From Blastopirellula retiformator (lineage in GTDB: Bacteria; Planctomycetota; Planctomycetia; Pirellulales; Pirellulaceae), in contig NZ_SJPF01000001.1 of the NCBI RefSeq assembly GCF_007859755.1, positions 62,001 through 126,000 on the forward strand: 64,000 nucleotides of DNA, written 5' to 3'. The number at the start of each line of letters is the position of its first letter. Within the stretch, counting starts at the first letter, position 1. A model generated the notes under the pieces. That model was not told the DNA's origin. It ran no database searches and saw nothing but the letters and a program-made list of their open reading frames with translations. The position numbers were made by a program, and so were the translations under genes. Shown piece after piece: positions 46,824 through 56,417 of the stretch.

Positions 46824-47981
46824 CTAACGAAGCTGCTGTTTGAGCCAGTCAATTTCGGTCGCGATACCGGCGGCCAGCTCTTCTTGCCGCAGTTCCGGCG
46901 GCAGCACCGTCCAGGCGTACGTCTCGACCTCAAAATGCTTGATCGGAGCCAGCAGCTCACGCTGACGCAGCAAATCGAGAATCGCCCCTTGGGTGGTCCG
47001 CAGCGGCCCAAAGGCGTCGATGTAAATCGGCATGTGAAAGTGAATCCGCCAGATCCCGTCGGGGGTTCCCTCCAAGGCGTTCAGCACCTCCGGCAGATCC
47101 TCGACCAGCGTCCGCTCGCCGGCGGCGGTCTCGACCATCGTCTGGTGCAGGTAGCGGTCTTCAGCGAATTGCATCAGGCGCTGGATCGCCGCCTCACGTT
47201 CGTCCTCGCTCAGCGACTTGAAGTCGACTTCGATCGCTGACGAAATCTGCACCTTGCCGACGCCGATTCCGGCCGCTGCGTACTGCGACAAGACCGACGA
47301 TTGGTCTTCGCACATGACCGCCGCGTGGCATACGTCGTGGCAAACGCGAATGTAACGAGCCAGCTGCGCCGGATCGCCAGCGGGGAACAGGCGATTTTGA
47401 AAGAAGGCGATCATGTCGGCGGTCGTGTCGATCGCGCAGCCAGGCTCCGGCTCGATACAGACATAGATCAAGCGGCCGGTCGACTGCTCGATACGCGCAA
47501 GTTCGTTGGCCAGCTTCACCAGGTTGGCGACGGCCGCGGACCAGGCCTCTTCGCTGAGCGGCGGATTGCCCCACGCAATTGGTAGGGTCGAGATGCTTCC
47601 TTCTTCGCCGGGCGGGAGCAGTTGATCAAGGACGTACGCCAAATCGAGCGTGTATTGCAGCCGCAGCGGGTCGATCCAGGTTGGTTCGTAGACGGCGTGC
47701 TTGACGACCGCTTGATGAAAGTTGCCGTACGGAAATCCGTTCAGCGTGTAGGGAATCAGCTGGTTTTCGTTCAAGAAGCTGCGAAAGCGGGTCAGGCGTT
47801 CGCCGTCGCGCAGCTCTTTGGCGGTCATGGCCGAAAGCCAAAGCCCGACGCCCATCGGTTGGCGCGGCGAGATCATCTGCCGAACTCGGACAGCGTGCTC
47901 TTGCAGATTCGCTTCCGTTTCGGCAAGATTCGCGCCGGCATGCACATTGGTGCAATATCCAATCCAATCAGGCAGCGACAT
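46824..47981 (-). CDS. EboE-like TIM-barrel protein
   Basis: 385 residues from the ATG at 47981, preceded by GGAGA; the frame is open 10 codons further. It begins MSLPDWIGYCTNVHAGANL, typical of the EboE metabolite-traffic proteins related to sugar-phosphate isomerases. Also seen: YTLNGFPYGNFHQAVVK, YVCIEPEPGC, CHDVCHAAVM, and IHFHMPIY with clustered His/Glu ligands. No other ebo gene is in the window. An MFS transporter gene lies 58 bp upstream on the same strand. Confidence 0.8.
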   Translation of the reverse strand: MSLPDWIGYCTNVHAGANLAETEANLQEHAVRVRQMISPRQPMGVGLWLSAMTAKELRDGERLTRFRSFLNENQLIPYTLNGFPYGNFHQAVVKHAVYEPTWIDPLRLQYTLDLAYVLDQLLPPGEEGSISTLPIAWGNPPLSEEAWSAAVANLVKLANELARIEQSTGRLIYVCIEPEPGCAIDTTADMIAFFQNRLFPAGDPAQLARYIRVCHDVCHAAVMCEDQSSVLSQYAAAGIGVGKVQISSAIEVDFKSLSEDEREAAIQRLMQFAEDRYLHQTMVETAAGERTLVEDLPEVLNALEGTPDGIWRIHFHMPIYIDAFGPLRTTQGAILDLLRQRELLAPIKHFEVETYAWTVLPPELRQEELAAGIATEIDWLKQQLR

Positions 47982-48039
47982 CCGGTTCTCCGCTGGGGCA
48001 GTGGGGGGCAAGCTTCAAACCGCTTGATCGTAGCAAGGA

Positions 48040-49326
48040 TCAGCGATTGCTGCGAGAGTCTGGTTCGATTGGCGGTTCGCGTAAGAACAATAGTGGGATA
48101 GCGGCCGCCGAGCGCAGCAGCCAGGCGACGACAAAATAGGGGAAGTACGCCTCCGGCGCGCTTCGCAACTCTTGCGGCAACCATTGATTGGTCAGCTGAC
48201 CATCAATCAAGACCGAGACGGCGTAGACAACGCCGGTGAGGCCAAAGTAGACGCTAAAGTTCGCCGAAGCCTGTTTCGGGCCGGCGATCCGCATCATCAG
48301 CGTCGCCAGCGAGACGTTCGTGCCGACGTAGGCGATCAGCGCCACATAGCTAGCGACGTATCCCCAGGCGCCTCCCAAATACAGCAGCGGAGCGCAAGCG
48401 ACGATCAACTGACAAACGATCATCAGGCGTTGGCAGCCAAATCGATCGACGATCTGTCCGCACCAGCTCGAGAGCAGCGGCTGCCCCAGCCGCATGATCG
48501 CCTGACTGGCGAGCACTAGCGCCAGCGACAAACCGAGCGCCTTGTTGACGTAACTCCAACCGAGCGAATTCGACACGCCGTTGGCGGCCGAAAAACAAAC
48601 CCCGTAGATCAACAGCCGCCGCAGCGGCCGACTCTTCAGCAGCGCTTCGCCGGCGGCAAGCAATCGTGACGCGCCAACCCTGACCTCGGCGTTCACCATT
48701 CGCATCAACGGCAAGGTCGACGCTCCCAGCAACAGCGCGCCGCCGGTCGCCAATGCAACGCGCAGCGGCAACACCGACGCCCCTTCGTACTGCTGGCGAT
48801 ACCAGACGTCAAACCCCGAGGCGACGACAAACCCAACCAGCCGCCCGATGTTGAGCCACAACTCGCGCCGCCCGGTGAACCGTCCATAGAACGGCCGCGG
48901 TATCAGGACCGAGAACCAACTCCACAGGATGATCGTCCCCAGGTACTCGCACAGGTGATAGAGACACCAACAGACGATCAGCGCCGTGCAGCTGAGCGCC
49001 TTGCTCGGCAAGACGCCAGGCCAGGCGGTCGCCGGCAACAACAACAGCAATACGACCGACGCCCAGTAGAACGCAAGGCAAGGGAGTTTGTGGCCGCGAA
49101 AGTTGGCCAAGATCCGCGGACTGAACCACCGCAAGACGCCTGCCAGTTGCGGAGCGGCGATGATCCAGGCGACCTGAGCGTTGGTGGCGCCCAGGTCAAA
49201 CGCCAAATAGGTGACCAGCGACGTGCTGATGACGCCATTGCCAAACGCCCAGATTGTGGCGTTGGCGCTGGCGGCGGCGATAGCGCGGCGGCGGTCGGCC
49301 GAAGTGATCGAGTCAGCGGTCAGCAT
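48040..49326 (-). CDS. MFS transporter
   Basis: 428 residues with about twelve hydrophobic segments. The first begins near residue 25; loops contain ILANFRGHKLPCLAFYWA and a TGRRELWLNIGRLVGFV segment. The second half starts at ~220 (RPLRRLLIYGVCFSAANGV). No substrate can be inferred. It precedes the EboE-like gene, so export or uptake of a related metabolite is possible but unproved. Confidence 0.87.
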   Translation of the reverse strand: MLTADSITSADRRRAIAAASANATIWAFGNGVISTSLVTYLAFDLGATNAQVAWIIAAPQLAGVLRWFSPRILANFRGHKLPCLAFYWASVVLLLLLPATAWPGVLPSKALSCTALIVCWCLYHLCEYLGTIILWSWFSVLIPRPFYGRFTGRRELWLNIGRLVGFVVASGFDVWYRQQYEGASVLPLRVALATGGALLLGASTLPLMRMVNAEVRVGASRLLAAGEALLKSRPLRRLLIYGVCFSAANGVSNSLGWSYVNKALGLSLALVLASQAIMRLGQPLLSSWCGQIVDRFGCQRLMIVCQLIVACAPLLYLGGAWGYVASYVALIAYVGTNVSLATLMMRIAGPKQASANFSVYFGLTGVVYAVSVLIDGQLTNQWLPQELRSAPEAYFPYFVVAWLLRSAAAIPLLFLREPPIEPDSRSNR

Positions 49327-49393
49327 GCGAAAATCTTACCGAAGCGGTTCCCAGTGCGAGACTGCGAAAATATAACCGCTCAGCCAACCTGCG

Positions 49394-50092
49394 TCACTTC
49401 GCCGATTCCCCTTCCATCCGATAGATGGCCAAATGCTTGCCGTCAGGGCCCAGATATTCTTTGATTTCAAAGATCCCTTCGACCGTCACAGGACGAACGG
49501 TGAAGTCGACCCCACTCCCTTTCATCTCGACCAGGATGCAGTCATAGAGAGCGGCAGTGGGACCAAAGCAGCATTCCATATTGTCGCGTACCAGCACGAA
49601 CTGCTTGATGCCGCGCGACTCGAAACTTGGCAGGATGTAGCCGCGAATGCGAATCTTCTGATTGGCCAGCTCTTCGATCTCTTGCGGCAACATCGACCGG
49701 GCGAAAGGCTCTCCCTTTTCCATCTCGAAGGCGATGTCGTCAAACGTTAGATCTTGTACGCCTGGCTTGCGGGGCAAGGTCTTGTCAGGCGCCAGCGCCT
49801 TAGAAGGCTTAATCGGCGACGTCGTCGAGACCCCCGGCGGGGCGCCGGCGGGGGTTTCTGGCGTGGCCGGCTTAGCGTCCGCGGGCTCGGTCGGCTGTGG
49901 ATCAACGTTGGCGGTATCTTCCGGATTAGGATCTTCGGCCGGTTTCTGCGCTGGCTCAACCGGTTGGGCCGCCGACGGCGGAGGGCCATCGAGTCCCGTC
50001 ATGTTCGCCGAAAAGGGAGTCCCTTCCGGAGTTGTCGGCGCACAGGCGCCGCAGAACAGAAGAATCGCAGCGATCGAACCACGGGTCCACAT
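49394..50092 (-). CDS. DUF3299 lipoprotein
   Basis: 232 residues with a lipobox (LLFCGAC, Cys17). A Pro/Glu-rich linker runs to ~120. The C-terminal DUF3299 domain follows: IRGYILPSFESRGIKQFVLV, RDNMECCFGPTAAL and the VTVEGIFEIKEY end. A vicinal Cys pair (MECCFG) is the most conserved-looking part and could bind metal or be redox-active. Last gene of the ABC operon, 26 bp after a second DUF3299 protein. Confidence 0.88.
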   Translation of the reverse strand: MWTRGSIAAILLFCGACAPTTPEGTPFSANMTGLDGPPPSAAQPVEPAQKPAEDPNPEDTANVDPQPTEPADAKPATPETPAGAPPGVSTTSPIKPSKALAPDKTLPRKPGVQDLTFDDIAFEMEKGEPFARSMLPQEIEELANQKIRIRGYILPSFESRGIKQFVLVRDNMECCFGPTAALYDCILVEMKGSGVDFTVRPVTVEGIFEIKEYLGPDGKHLAIYRMEGESAK

Positions 50093-50118
50093 AGGCGAGC
50101 TTTGTCAGGAGGGACGCT

Positions 50119-50799
50119 TTATTTGACGTAGTCGGCGTCAATTTCGTAGTAGACGCCGGTCAGGTCTTTGATTTGATGCAGGCTCTTGTTGATCGTCAGC
50201 GTGCCGCCAATCTTGCGGCGGTTGAACGACCAATCGACCCGTAGCGGTTCTTGCAGGCGAACTTCGATCATGTCGGTCAGCTTTGGCTGGCCGCCGAAGC
50301 AACAGGTGTCGAAGTCAGGCACCAGTACGAAGCGGTTCAAGCCTTCCTTTTGATCGTGCGGGTAAACGTATCCAGAGACCAGCACGCGCTTACCGTCGTA
50401 CTGCCAAGCTTTGTCCGGCACTCGCGCCGTACTGCCGAGATCAGGCTGCAGCGAACCGAAGGCCATCACTTCGTACCCTTCCGGGATGTTGATGTACTCT
50501 TCGTAGTAATAGCGGCTGGGGCTGATGACTAAGGCGATCGCGCTGATGATCGTGCCGGCGATCGCCAGGTTGCGGCCCGTCAGCAGGTCTCGGTTGCGAT
50601 CGACCATCCGCGTGGCGAACAGGCCGAAACCGACGCCGATCACCGCCAAGGGCAACAGCGAGATGGCGAAAATCGACAACAGGCTAAGGATGCCGACGAT
50701 CAATGCGCCGACCGCAATTCCGCTGAGCGATCGGTAGCGATCGTAGTCGGGTTCGCCTTCAGGCGTTTGGGCGGGAGGTGAATCCAAAGTCGCAGTCAT
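50119..50799 (-). CDS. DUF4190-like membrane plus DUF3299 protein
   Basis: 226 residues. TM segments at ~27-65 and ~75-95 resemble DUF4190-type domains (GIAVGALIVGILSLLSIFAI). The C-terminal DUF3299 domain has SGYVYPHDQKEGLNRFVLVP and the CCFGG pair, as in the neighbouring lipoprotein. The two DUF3299 copies differ in anchoring: lipid here replaced by TM helices. Part of the ABC transporter operon. Confidence 0.88.
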   Translation of the reverse strand: MTATLDSPPAQTPEGEPDYDRYRSLSGIAVGALIVGILSLLSIFAISLLPLAVIGVGFGLFATRMVDRNRDLLTGRNLAIAGTIISAIALVISPSRYYYEEYINIPEGYEVMAFGSLQPDLGSTARVPDKAWQYDGKRVLVSGYVYPHDQKEGLNRFVLVPDFDTCCFGGQPKLTDMIEVRLQEPLRVDWSFNRRKIGGTLTINKSLHQIKDLTGVYYEIDADYVK

Positions 50800-50886
50800 G
50801 AGTCAATAAACGGGGTTGGAGCCAATTCAGGCCGTCATGCCTAGTACGCGAAATCGCCCTCGCTGACGATTCGCCTCTACACGGAA

Positions 50887-52410
50887 CTAGGCGCTAGGCG
50901 CCTGATAGGGACTTCGCAAAATCAGCCACATTCCCAGCGCCAACAACAAGCCGACAATCAGCGGCATGGCGAACAGGGTCAGGCGGCTGGCCGACGGAGC
51001 GTCGACCGCTTGCGGGTTTTGAATCGCGTCGGCCAGCAGTCGATCGCCGCGGGTGGCGAAACGTTCGCTGCCGCTGGCGGCGGCTGGCGCGGCGGTCGCC
51101 TCTTGGTCTTCGTCGGTTGCGACAACCGGCTCGTCATTGGCCGCTTCCTCTTCCGCCGCTTCGATCAGCGACGGCTTCTCGGCGGTCAACTCTTCGGTGG
51201 TGGTGGCCGAAACAAGTCGGACGCCCACTTTCGAGTTGGACATCGCCAACTCTTCCACTTCACGCGATGGCGTGACGCCGGAGTTGCGGAAGGGGAAGAA
51301 CGTCTGGGCCCGCTTCATCGCATCGGGATCGATTTTTTCGAGTTCGACCAGCGCTTCCTTCGCTTCCGGTTTCGGACAGGCCATCAGGTAGCGGATCACC
51401 GGCACGCGAACCCAGCTCGAATCGTCATCCGCTTCTTTGAACAGCTTGGTCAGCTTGTCGACCACCGTCCAGTCTTCCCAACGAGCCAGGTCGACGATCA
51501 CCAGGTCGGCCAGCGACGGACGATCGAGCATCAAGTGCAACCCTTCGAGCAGTCGCTCGCGCGGGATGATGTCGGTCTCAGTACCGTGAAAGCGAATCGC
51601 CATGATCGCGGCGTAGGTGTCGGCGTATTCCGCTTCTTTGTCTTCCAGGAACAGTTCTTCGACCAGCGGCATGCCATCTTTGCCGGCCAGCGTCAGGTAG
51701 CAGCCGATCAACGCGTCGAGCCCCGCCTTCTTCTTGCGGTCGTCGCTTCGCAGCAGCGATTCGAGGAACGGCAGGTCGTCTTTGCTGCCGCAAACGCCCA
51801 GCATGGTGAAGTAGAGCCGGCGATGGTTGGCTTGCAGGTCGTCGTTCTTGAGCCACTCGATCAGTTGGTCATGATTCATGTCCCCCTTCATCGAGTGCAA
51901 CCAGTCGTACGGCGCTTTGGCGAATTCGTCATAAGCGTCGCGGGCCGCCATGTCGTCCTTTCCTTCCAGGTACTCTTGGAAGTAGATTAGACGGTGGTAG
52001 TCGTCTTTGGGCTGCTTGAGCGAGCCATGGATGTAGTCGACGCTCGATTCTTCGAGCAGCGTCGGCGTCGACCACATCAAGTTGGTCGGGTCCGAACCGA
52101 GAATCAGAAACTTACGTCCGGCGCGGCCTTCGCCGTAATAGAGCGTCTCGACCGACTTGGCGTCGCCCAGATGCTCTTTCCCTTTCAGGACCTGGGTGAT
52201 GACGAAGTTCGCTTTGACGCCGCCAATGGCCGGGTCGGGCGCGGCGGTCGGCGTCTTTTCGAGCGTGGCGATCAGCGCCACGTCCATCGACTCGATCTCT
52301 TCCGAGAAGGTTTGCGAAACCGCGGCACAAAACGGACAGGCGGTCGCCGTCGACAGCGGAGCGGTCGCCAACACCGTCAAAATCAACATCCAGATGAAAA
52401 CAGAGCGCAT
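50887..52410 (-). CDS. secreted or membrane-anchored CPFC protein with HEAT-like helices
   Basis: 507 residues. Signal peptide (ILTVLATAPLSTATA), directly followed by CPFCAAVSQTFSEEIESM. The middle (~190-400) is a string of short helices, HEAT-like (LPFLESLLRSDDRKKKAGLD). An Ala/Glu-rich low-complexity stretch precedes a C-terminal TM segment at ~482-503. Probably anchored with its bulk outside the cytoplasm. The CxxC suggests metal binding or thiol chemistry. In the ABC operon between the permease and DUF3299 genes. Confidence 0.8.
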   Translation of the reverse strand: MRSVFIWMLILTVLATAPLSTATACPFCAAVSQTFSEEIESMDVALIATLEKTPTAAPDPAIGGVKANFVITQVLKGKEHLGDAKSVETLYYGEGRAGRKFLILGSDPTNLMWSTPTLLEESSVDYIHGSLKQPKDDYHRLIYFQEYLEGKDDMAARDAYDEFAKAPYDWLHSMKGDMNHDQLIEWLKNDDLQANHRRLYFTMLGVCGSKDDLPFLESLLRSDDRKKKAGLDALIGCYLTLAGKDGMPLVEELFLEDKEAEYADTYAAIMAIRFHGTETDIIPRERLLEGLHLMLDRPSLADLVIVDLARWEDWTVVDKLTKLFKEADDDSSWVRVPVIRYLMACPKPEAKEALVELEKIDPDAMKRAQTFFPFRNSGVTPSREVEELAMSNSKVGVRLVSATTTEELTAEKPSLIEAAEEEAANDEPVVATDEDQEATAAPAAASGSERFATRGDRLLADAIQNPQAVDAPSASRLTLFAMPLIVGLLLALGMWLILRSPYQAPSA

Positions 52411-52438
52411 CGACTACTCGCAGGCAGGGGGGAAGGAG

Positions 52439-53881
52439 TTAGTCGCCGAGCGATTCGGCCACGTCGGTCTTATAAGCAGTATACGCCGGTAGGAAACCAA
52501 CCAGCACCGCCAAAAATATCAACCCGGGAATGATCAGCAGTTCCAGGCTGAGCAGCCCCCGCAGGAAGGTGGGCAACGAGTTAATTATTGCGGGTCCGAT
52601 CCTCGCTTCAACCGACATCGGCAGGGGGGCCATGTCAAAAAACCCGATAGAAACGCCAGTTTTCGCTTCAATCATCGGGCTCGCGGCCGCCATCATCCCA
52701 TGTCCGATGGTCCAGCCGATCAGGCCGCCGCCAACCGACAAAATGACCGATTCGAGCAGTACGACGCTCATCACCGTCCCTCGGCTGGCGCCCAAAGCCC
52801 GCATCACCGCGATCTCATGCTTGCGGTCGTTCATCGAGTTGTAAATGCTTACCAGGATTGAGATTCCGGAAACAATACAGATCAAAACGGTAATCACCAG
52901 CAGCAAGGTCTGAATCGGCGAAACGATCATCTCGAAGAGATTGGTGATTTCCAGAACCGGCAGCACCACTTGGGCGACACTTCCCTCGTTGACGGCGTTG
53001 CGGATAAAAATCGGCGAAAACGGATCATTGGTCCGAATCAGCACGGCAGTCACTTCTCGCTGGTCGATCGGCAGCGGATCGCGGCGGAGCTTGGCCTCTT
53101 TTTTCGTCTCCGGCGAAGAATCGGGCGCCTCGTCGTCGACCGGCTTGGCGTGCCCCTCCATCAAGTAGAAGCCTTCCATATTGATGAAGACCCCCCGATC
53201 GTTCGGCGTGCCGGAGGGCGCCAGGATGCCGACCACGATAAACGGCGATTCGTCGTGGGCGTGCCCTTCGTCCGAACCGTGCGAAGCGGCGATCTTATCT
53301 CCCAGCTTCAGGCCGGTCTCACGGGCGACGATCGAACCGACGACCGCTTCGTAGTAGCCATGCTCTTCGTCCCAGGTTTTGAAGTTCCGCCCCTGGGCAA
53401 AATGGTAGCGCGGCTCTTCGTCATCATACGGATCACGAAACAGCTCAAAGAACTTGGGCAACGTCCCGACCACGCGGAACCGTTTGTAATAGTCCCCCAG
53501 ACAAACCGGAATTGCGAAGTCGGTGTGTTGGGCGTACTTGCCGTCCTTCACCTCGCCCAGCACGTCTTTCGACATCAGTTCTAGTTCTTTCCGCTGTTGG
53601 TCGGCGGTCAGAAACTGCTGGTAGAAATCGTAAGGGATGTTCTCAACCGGTTCGCTCAAGTAGTAGGTCGTATTGAGAACCAGCTGCAGCTTGCCCCCTT
53701 TTGCGCCGGCGATCAGGCCGTAGCCAAGGTTCGAGTTCCCCATGAAAGAACGGGAAACCATGCCGTAGGTCAGCAACACCCCGGTTACCAGGGCGACTCC
53801 CATCGCCATCGACAACGCCGTCAAACTGGAAGCGAGCGCCCGTTGGGTGACGCTGCGCCATGCAATCGCCCACCGCGTCAT
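52439..53881 (-). CDS. FtsX/MacB-type ABC transporter permease
   Basis: 480 residues. TM1 at ~15-38, a large extracytoplasmic domain to ~320, then TM2-TM4 with the FtsX pattern (SIYNSMNDRKHEIAVMRALG between TM2 and TM3). Overlaps the ATPase gene by 4 bases (ATGA), so the two subunits are translationally coupled. Such transporters export lipids, peptides or drive periplasmic work. Substrate not evident. Confidence 0.93.
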   Translation of the reverse strand: MTRWAIAWRSVTQRALASSLTALSMAMGVALVTGVLLTYGMVSRSFMGNSNLGYGLIAGAKGGKLQLVLNTTYYLSEPVENIPYDFYQQFLTADQQRKELELMSKDVLGEVKDGKYAQHTDFAIPVCLGDYYKRFRVVGTLPKFFELFRDPYDDEEPRYHFAQGRNFKTWDEEHGYYEAVVGSIVARETGLKLGDKIAASHGSDEGHAHDESPFIVVGILAPSGTPNDRGVFINMEGFYLMEGHAKPVDDEAPDSSPETKKEAKLRRDPLPIDQREVTAVLIRTNDPFSPIFIRNAVNEGSVAQVVLPVLEITNLFEMIVSPIQTLLLVITVLICIVSGISILVSIYNSMNDRKHEIAVMRALGASRGTVMSVVLLESVILSVGGGLIGWTIGHGMMAAASPMIEAKTGVSIGFFDMAPLPMSVEARIGPAIINSLPTFLRGLLSLELLIIPGLIFLAVLVGFLPAYTAYKTDVAESLGD

Positions 53882-54552
53882 GTCGTCACCTTGCTTAGTT
53901 GGTTGATTTCGTCGAGACGTTCGACCCGGTCGAACTGACCCGCCACTTCCATCGAGTGCGTCACCATCATCAAGGCGATCTTCTCTTCGTTACAGGTTTC
54001 GCGAATCAAGTCGATGATTGACTGTTGATTCGAAGGATCGACGTTGGCGGTCGGCTCGTCGGCCAGCAGCAACTTGGGTCGATTGGCAAGCGCCCGAGCG
54101 ACGGCGACGCGTTGTTGTTCGCCAACCGACATCGTCTTTGGTTTGTGTGTGATGCGATGCGACAGGCCAACTCGCTCGAGCAACTGCGTCGCCCGGCTGC
54201 GATCGGCGCCTTTGCCAGAGAATGACATCCCCAATAGGACGTTCTCTATCGCCGTAAACGCCGGCAGCAGATTGAACGTCTGAAAGACGTAGCCGATCTT
54301 CTCGGCTCGCAGCCGATCGCGCCCTTGTTCCGACAGCCGGCGGAGATCGAGACCGTCGATCTGCACCGTGCCGCTGTCGGCGTGGCTGATCCCAGAGATA
54401 ACGTGCAGCAGCGTCGTTTTGCCGCAACCGCTCCGCCCGACCAGAATCATCTGCTCGGCCTCGGATAGCTCAAATCGGGGGATATCGAGAATTGGCAGGA
54501 GCGCCCCGTTGGGCTCCGTGTATGATTTTTTGACGTTTTCCAGCAGCAACAT
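53878..54552 (-). CDS. ABC transporter ATP-binding protein (LolD/MacB-like)
   Basis: 224 residues. Walker A GRSGCGKTT, Q-loop FQTFNLLPAF, signature MSVGEQQRVAVARAL, Walker B LLLADEPTANVD and the switch His in MMVTHSMEV are all intact. First gene of a five-gene minus-strand operon ending at 49394. Divergent from the sialidase-like gene across 264 bp. Confidence 0.95.
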   Translation of the reverse strand: MLLLENVKKSYTEPNGALLPILDIPRFELSEAEQMILVGRSGCGKTTLLHVISGISHADSGTVQIDGLDLRRLSEQGRDRLRAEKIGYVFQTFNLLPAFTAIENVLLGMSFSGKGADRSRATQLLERVGLSHRITHKPKTMSVGEQQRVAVARALANRPKLLLADEPTANVDPSNQQSIIDLIRETCNEEKIALMMVTHSMEVAGQFDRVERLDEINQLSKVTT

Positions 54553-54816
54553 ATCGCTTGTCTGTCTAACGTTAGAACCAAGGAAAAGAACGGCAATCCG
54601 CCCAATAAGGTCGGTTTTGACCGGTTCTGGGAAACCCTCTATTGAAGTTCAGCCGGCCAGGATCGTCCAGGGCCGCCGGGTCTCTTTTTGCAAATCAATT
54701 GTAGAAACTTAACTACGGGGTCGCTAGCAAAAAGGTTCGCAGTGGTCCTGCGGAAAGGGTAAACTCGCACTTTCCTCCTCAAAACCTCCCACACCACAGC
54801 CAAGACGACCCCAATC

Positions 54817-55932
54817 ATGCACCGCTACGGATTCCCGCTCTTGCTTCTCTTCGCTTCCATGACCGCCATCGCCCAAGCGGACGATGCGGATTCGCCTGTC
54901 AGGTTAACCGGACAGCCAGGAGTCGTTTCGGTGGAATACCTTACTGATGGCGCCCCGCACGACAGTTGCCATGCGTCGACCATCGCCCTGACGAAGAATG
55001 GCCTGGTCGCCGCGTGGTTCGGCGGCACCCGCGAAGGCGCCAAAGATGTCGGGATCTTCTTCAACCGGCAGGTCGACGGCAAATGGATCACGCCGGTCGA
55101 AGTCGCCAATGGCGTGCAGTACGTCACGCCCGATGGCAAAGAGCATCGTCATCCCTGTTGGAACCCAGTTTTGCACCAGGTCGAAGATGGCGACCTGACT
55201 CTCTTTTACAAATGCGGACCGTCCCCCAGCGCGTGGTGGGGCATGGTGATGAATTCCAGCGATGGGGGCGTCACCTGGAGCCAACCGCGGCGGCTACCCG
55301 AAGGAATCGACGGTCCCGTCAAGAATAAGGCGATCCTGCATGATGGAAAGCTGGTTTGTCCTTCTAGCAGCGAGAACGACGGTTGGCGGCTGCACTTGGA
55401 GATGACGTCGGACGGGGGCCGTAGTTGGACTCGCGTTGGCCCGCTGAACGAAGGTCACAAGGTTGGCGCGATTCAGCCAAGCGTGCTGATCCATGCCGAT
55501 GGCCGCTGGCAGATCTTGGCTCGCGATCGCAATGGCGACGGCAACGTCTGGAGCACTTGGAGCGACGACCAGGGAATCACCTGGACTCCGCTGAAGTCGA
55601 GCGGTCTGCCCAATCCCAACTCGGGCACTGACGCAGTGATGCTGGCCGACGGCCGAGCGCTGCTCGTCTACAACCACACGCATCGCAGCGGTTCGTTTCC
55701 CAAAAGCCGCAACATGTTGAATGTCGCCGTCAGCAAAGATGGCAAAGCGTGGGAAGCGGCGCTGCTGCTGGAGAAGAGCCCCGGCGAGTTTTCGTATCCG
55801 GCGGTGATTCAAACGCCGGATGGGTTGGTTCACATCACGTACACGTGGCAGCGGAAAAAGGTTCGCCACGTCACCGTCGATCCGGCCAAGCTGCAGACCA
55901 AGCCGATTCAGGACGGCGTCTGGCCCGAGTAA
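54817..55932 (+). CDS. secreted BNR-repeat sialidase-like protein
   Basis: 371 residues with a signal peptide (FPLLLLFASMTAIAQA). Asp-box-type repeats SSDGGVTW, TSDGGRSW, SDDQGITW mark a six-bladed propeller. AWFGGTREGAKDVGIF corresponds to the substrate-site start of the BNR_2 family, and HRHPCWNPVLH and WWGMVMNSSDGG fit the same fold. Neuraminidase activity is plausible but planctomycete members often act on other glycans. Divergent from the ABC operon. Confidence 0.88.
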   Translation: MHRYGFPLLLLFASMTAIAQADDADSPVRLTGQPGVVSVEYLTDGAPHDSCHASTIALTKNGLVAAWFGGTREGAKDVGIFFNRQVDGKWITPVEVANGVQYVTPDGKEHRHPCWNPVLHQVEDGDLTLFYKCGPSPSAWWGMVMNSSDGGVTWSQPRRLPEGIDGPVKNKAILHDGKLVCPSSSENDGWRLHLEMTSDGGRSWTRVGPLNEGHKVGAIQPSVLIHADGRWQILARDRNGDGNVWSTWSDDQGITWTPLKSSGLPNPNSGTDAVMLADGRALLVYNHTHRSGSFPKSRNMLNVAVSKDGKAWEAALLLEKSPGEFSYPAVIQTPDGLVHITYTWQRKKVRHVTVDPAKLQTKPIQDGVWPE

Positions 55933-55941
55933 CGGCCTGGC

Positions 55942-56358
55942 CTACTTCGACTTCAGATCGAAGTCCTGTTTGTTCTCGCCGGCTGCAACTTCCAAGGTCA
56001 GTCCCGACTTGGTGTTGTAGCGGGGCGGGATTAGCGAGCGGGTCATGTCCTTCTGCGGGCTATCCGCTTCGCCCGCATAGGCGGCCCGCTGACCAACAAC
56101 CCGCGACGCGTTGATCTCAATCCGCTTCGCCCCGATCGGTACGCGGGCCTGATAGACGCCGTTTTCGATTCGTTCGCCGGCGGTGGCCGTTTCGCCATCG
56201 ACCGGCACAAACGAAATGGCGCCGTTTTCTAGCGGCTGCCCGTCGAGGGTGACCATCCCTTCGACCATGCCATAGTTGTTATCGCCGCCGCAGCCCGAAA
56301 GGCCGCCGATCCCAATCGCCAGGGCTGCGCAAGCGCAGCATAAAGTAAGCGTTCGCAT
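55942..56358 (-). CDS. lipoprotein with transthyretin/CarboxypepD_reg-like domain
   Basis: 138 residues. Lipobox LSGC (Cys23) after a hydrophobic leader. The body reads as one beta-sandwich: VEGMVTLDGQPLENGAISFV, then GVYQARVPIGAKRIEI, then KSGLTLEVAAGENKQDFDL. A very common planctomycete companion of DUF1559 genes, as here (next gene upstream on the same strand). The intervening hairpin repeat may separate the two transcripts. Role unknown. Confidence 0.88.
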   Translation of the reverse strand: MRTLTLCCACAALAIGIGGLSGCGGDNNYGMVEGMVTLDGQPLENGAISFVPVDGETATAGERIENGVYQARVPIGAKRIEINASRVVGQRAAYAGEADSPQKDMTRSLIPPRYNTKSGLTLEVAAGENKQDFDLKSK

Positions 56359-56417
56359 CGGTCTGGTCGCTCCTCAGAGAAACATCGATAAGAAAAGAAG
56401 TCTGTCAAAGCGACCTT

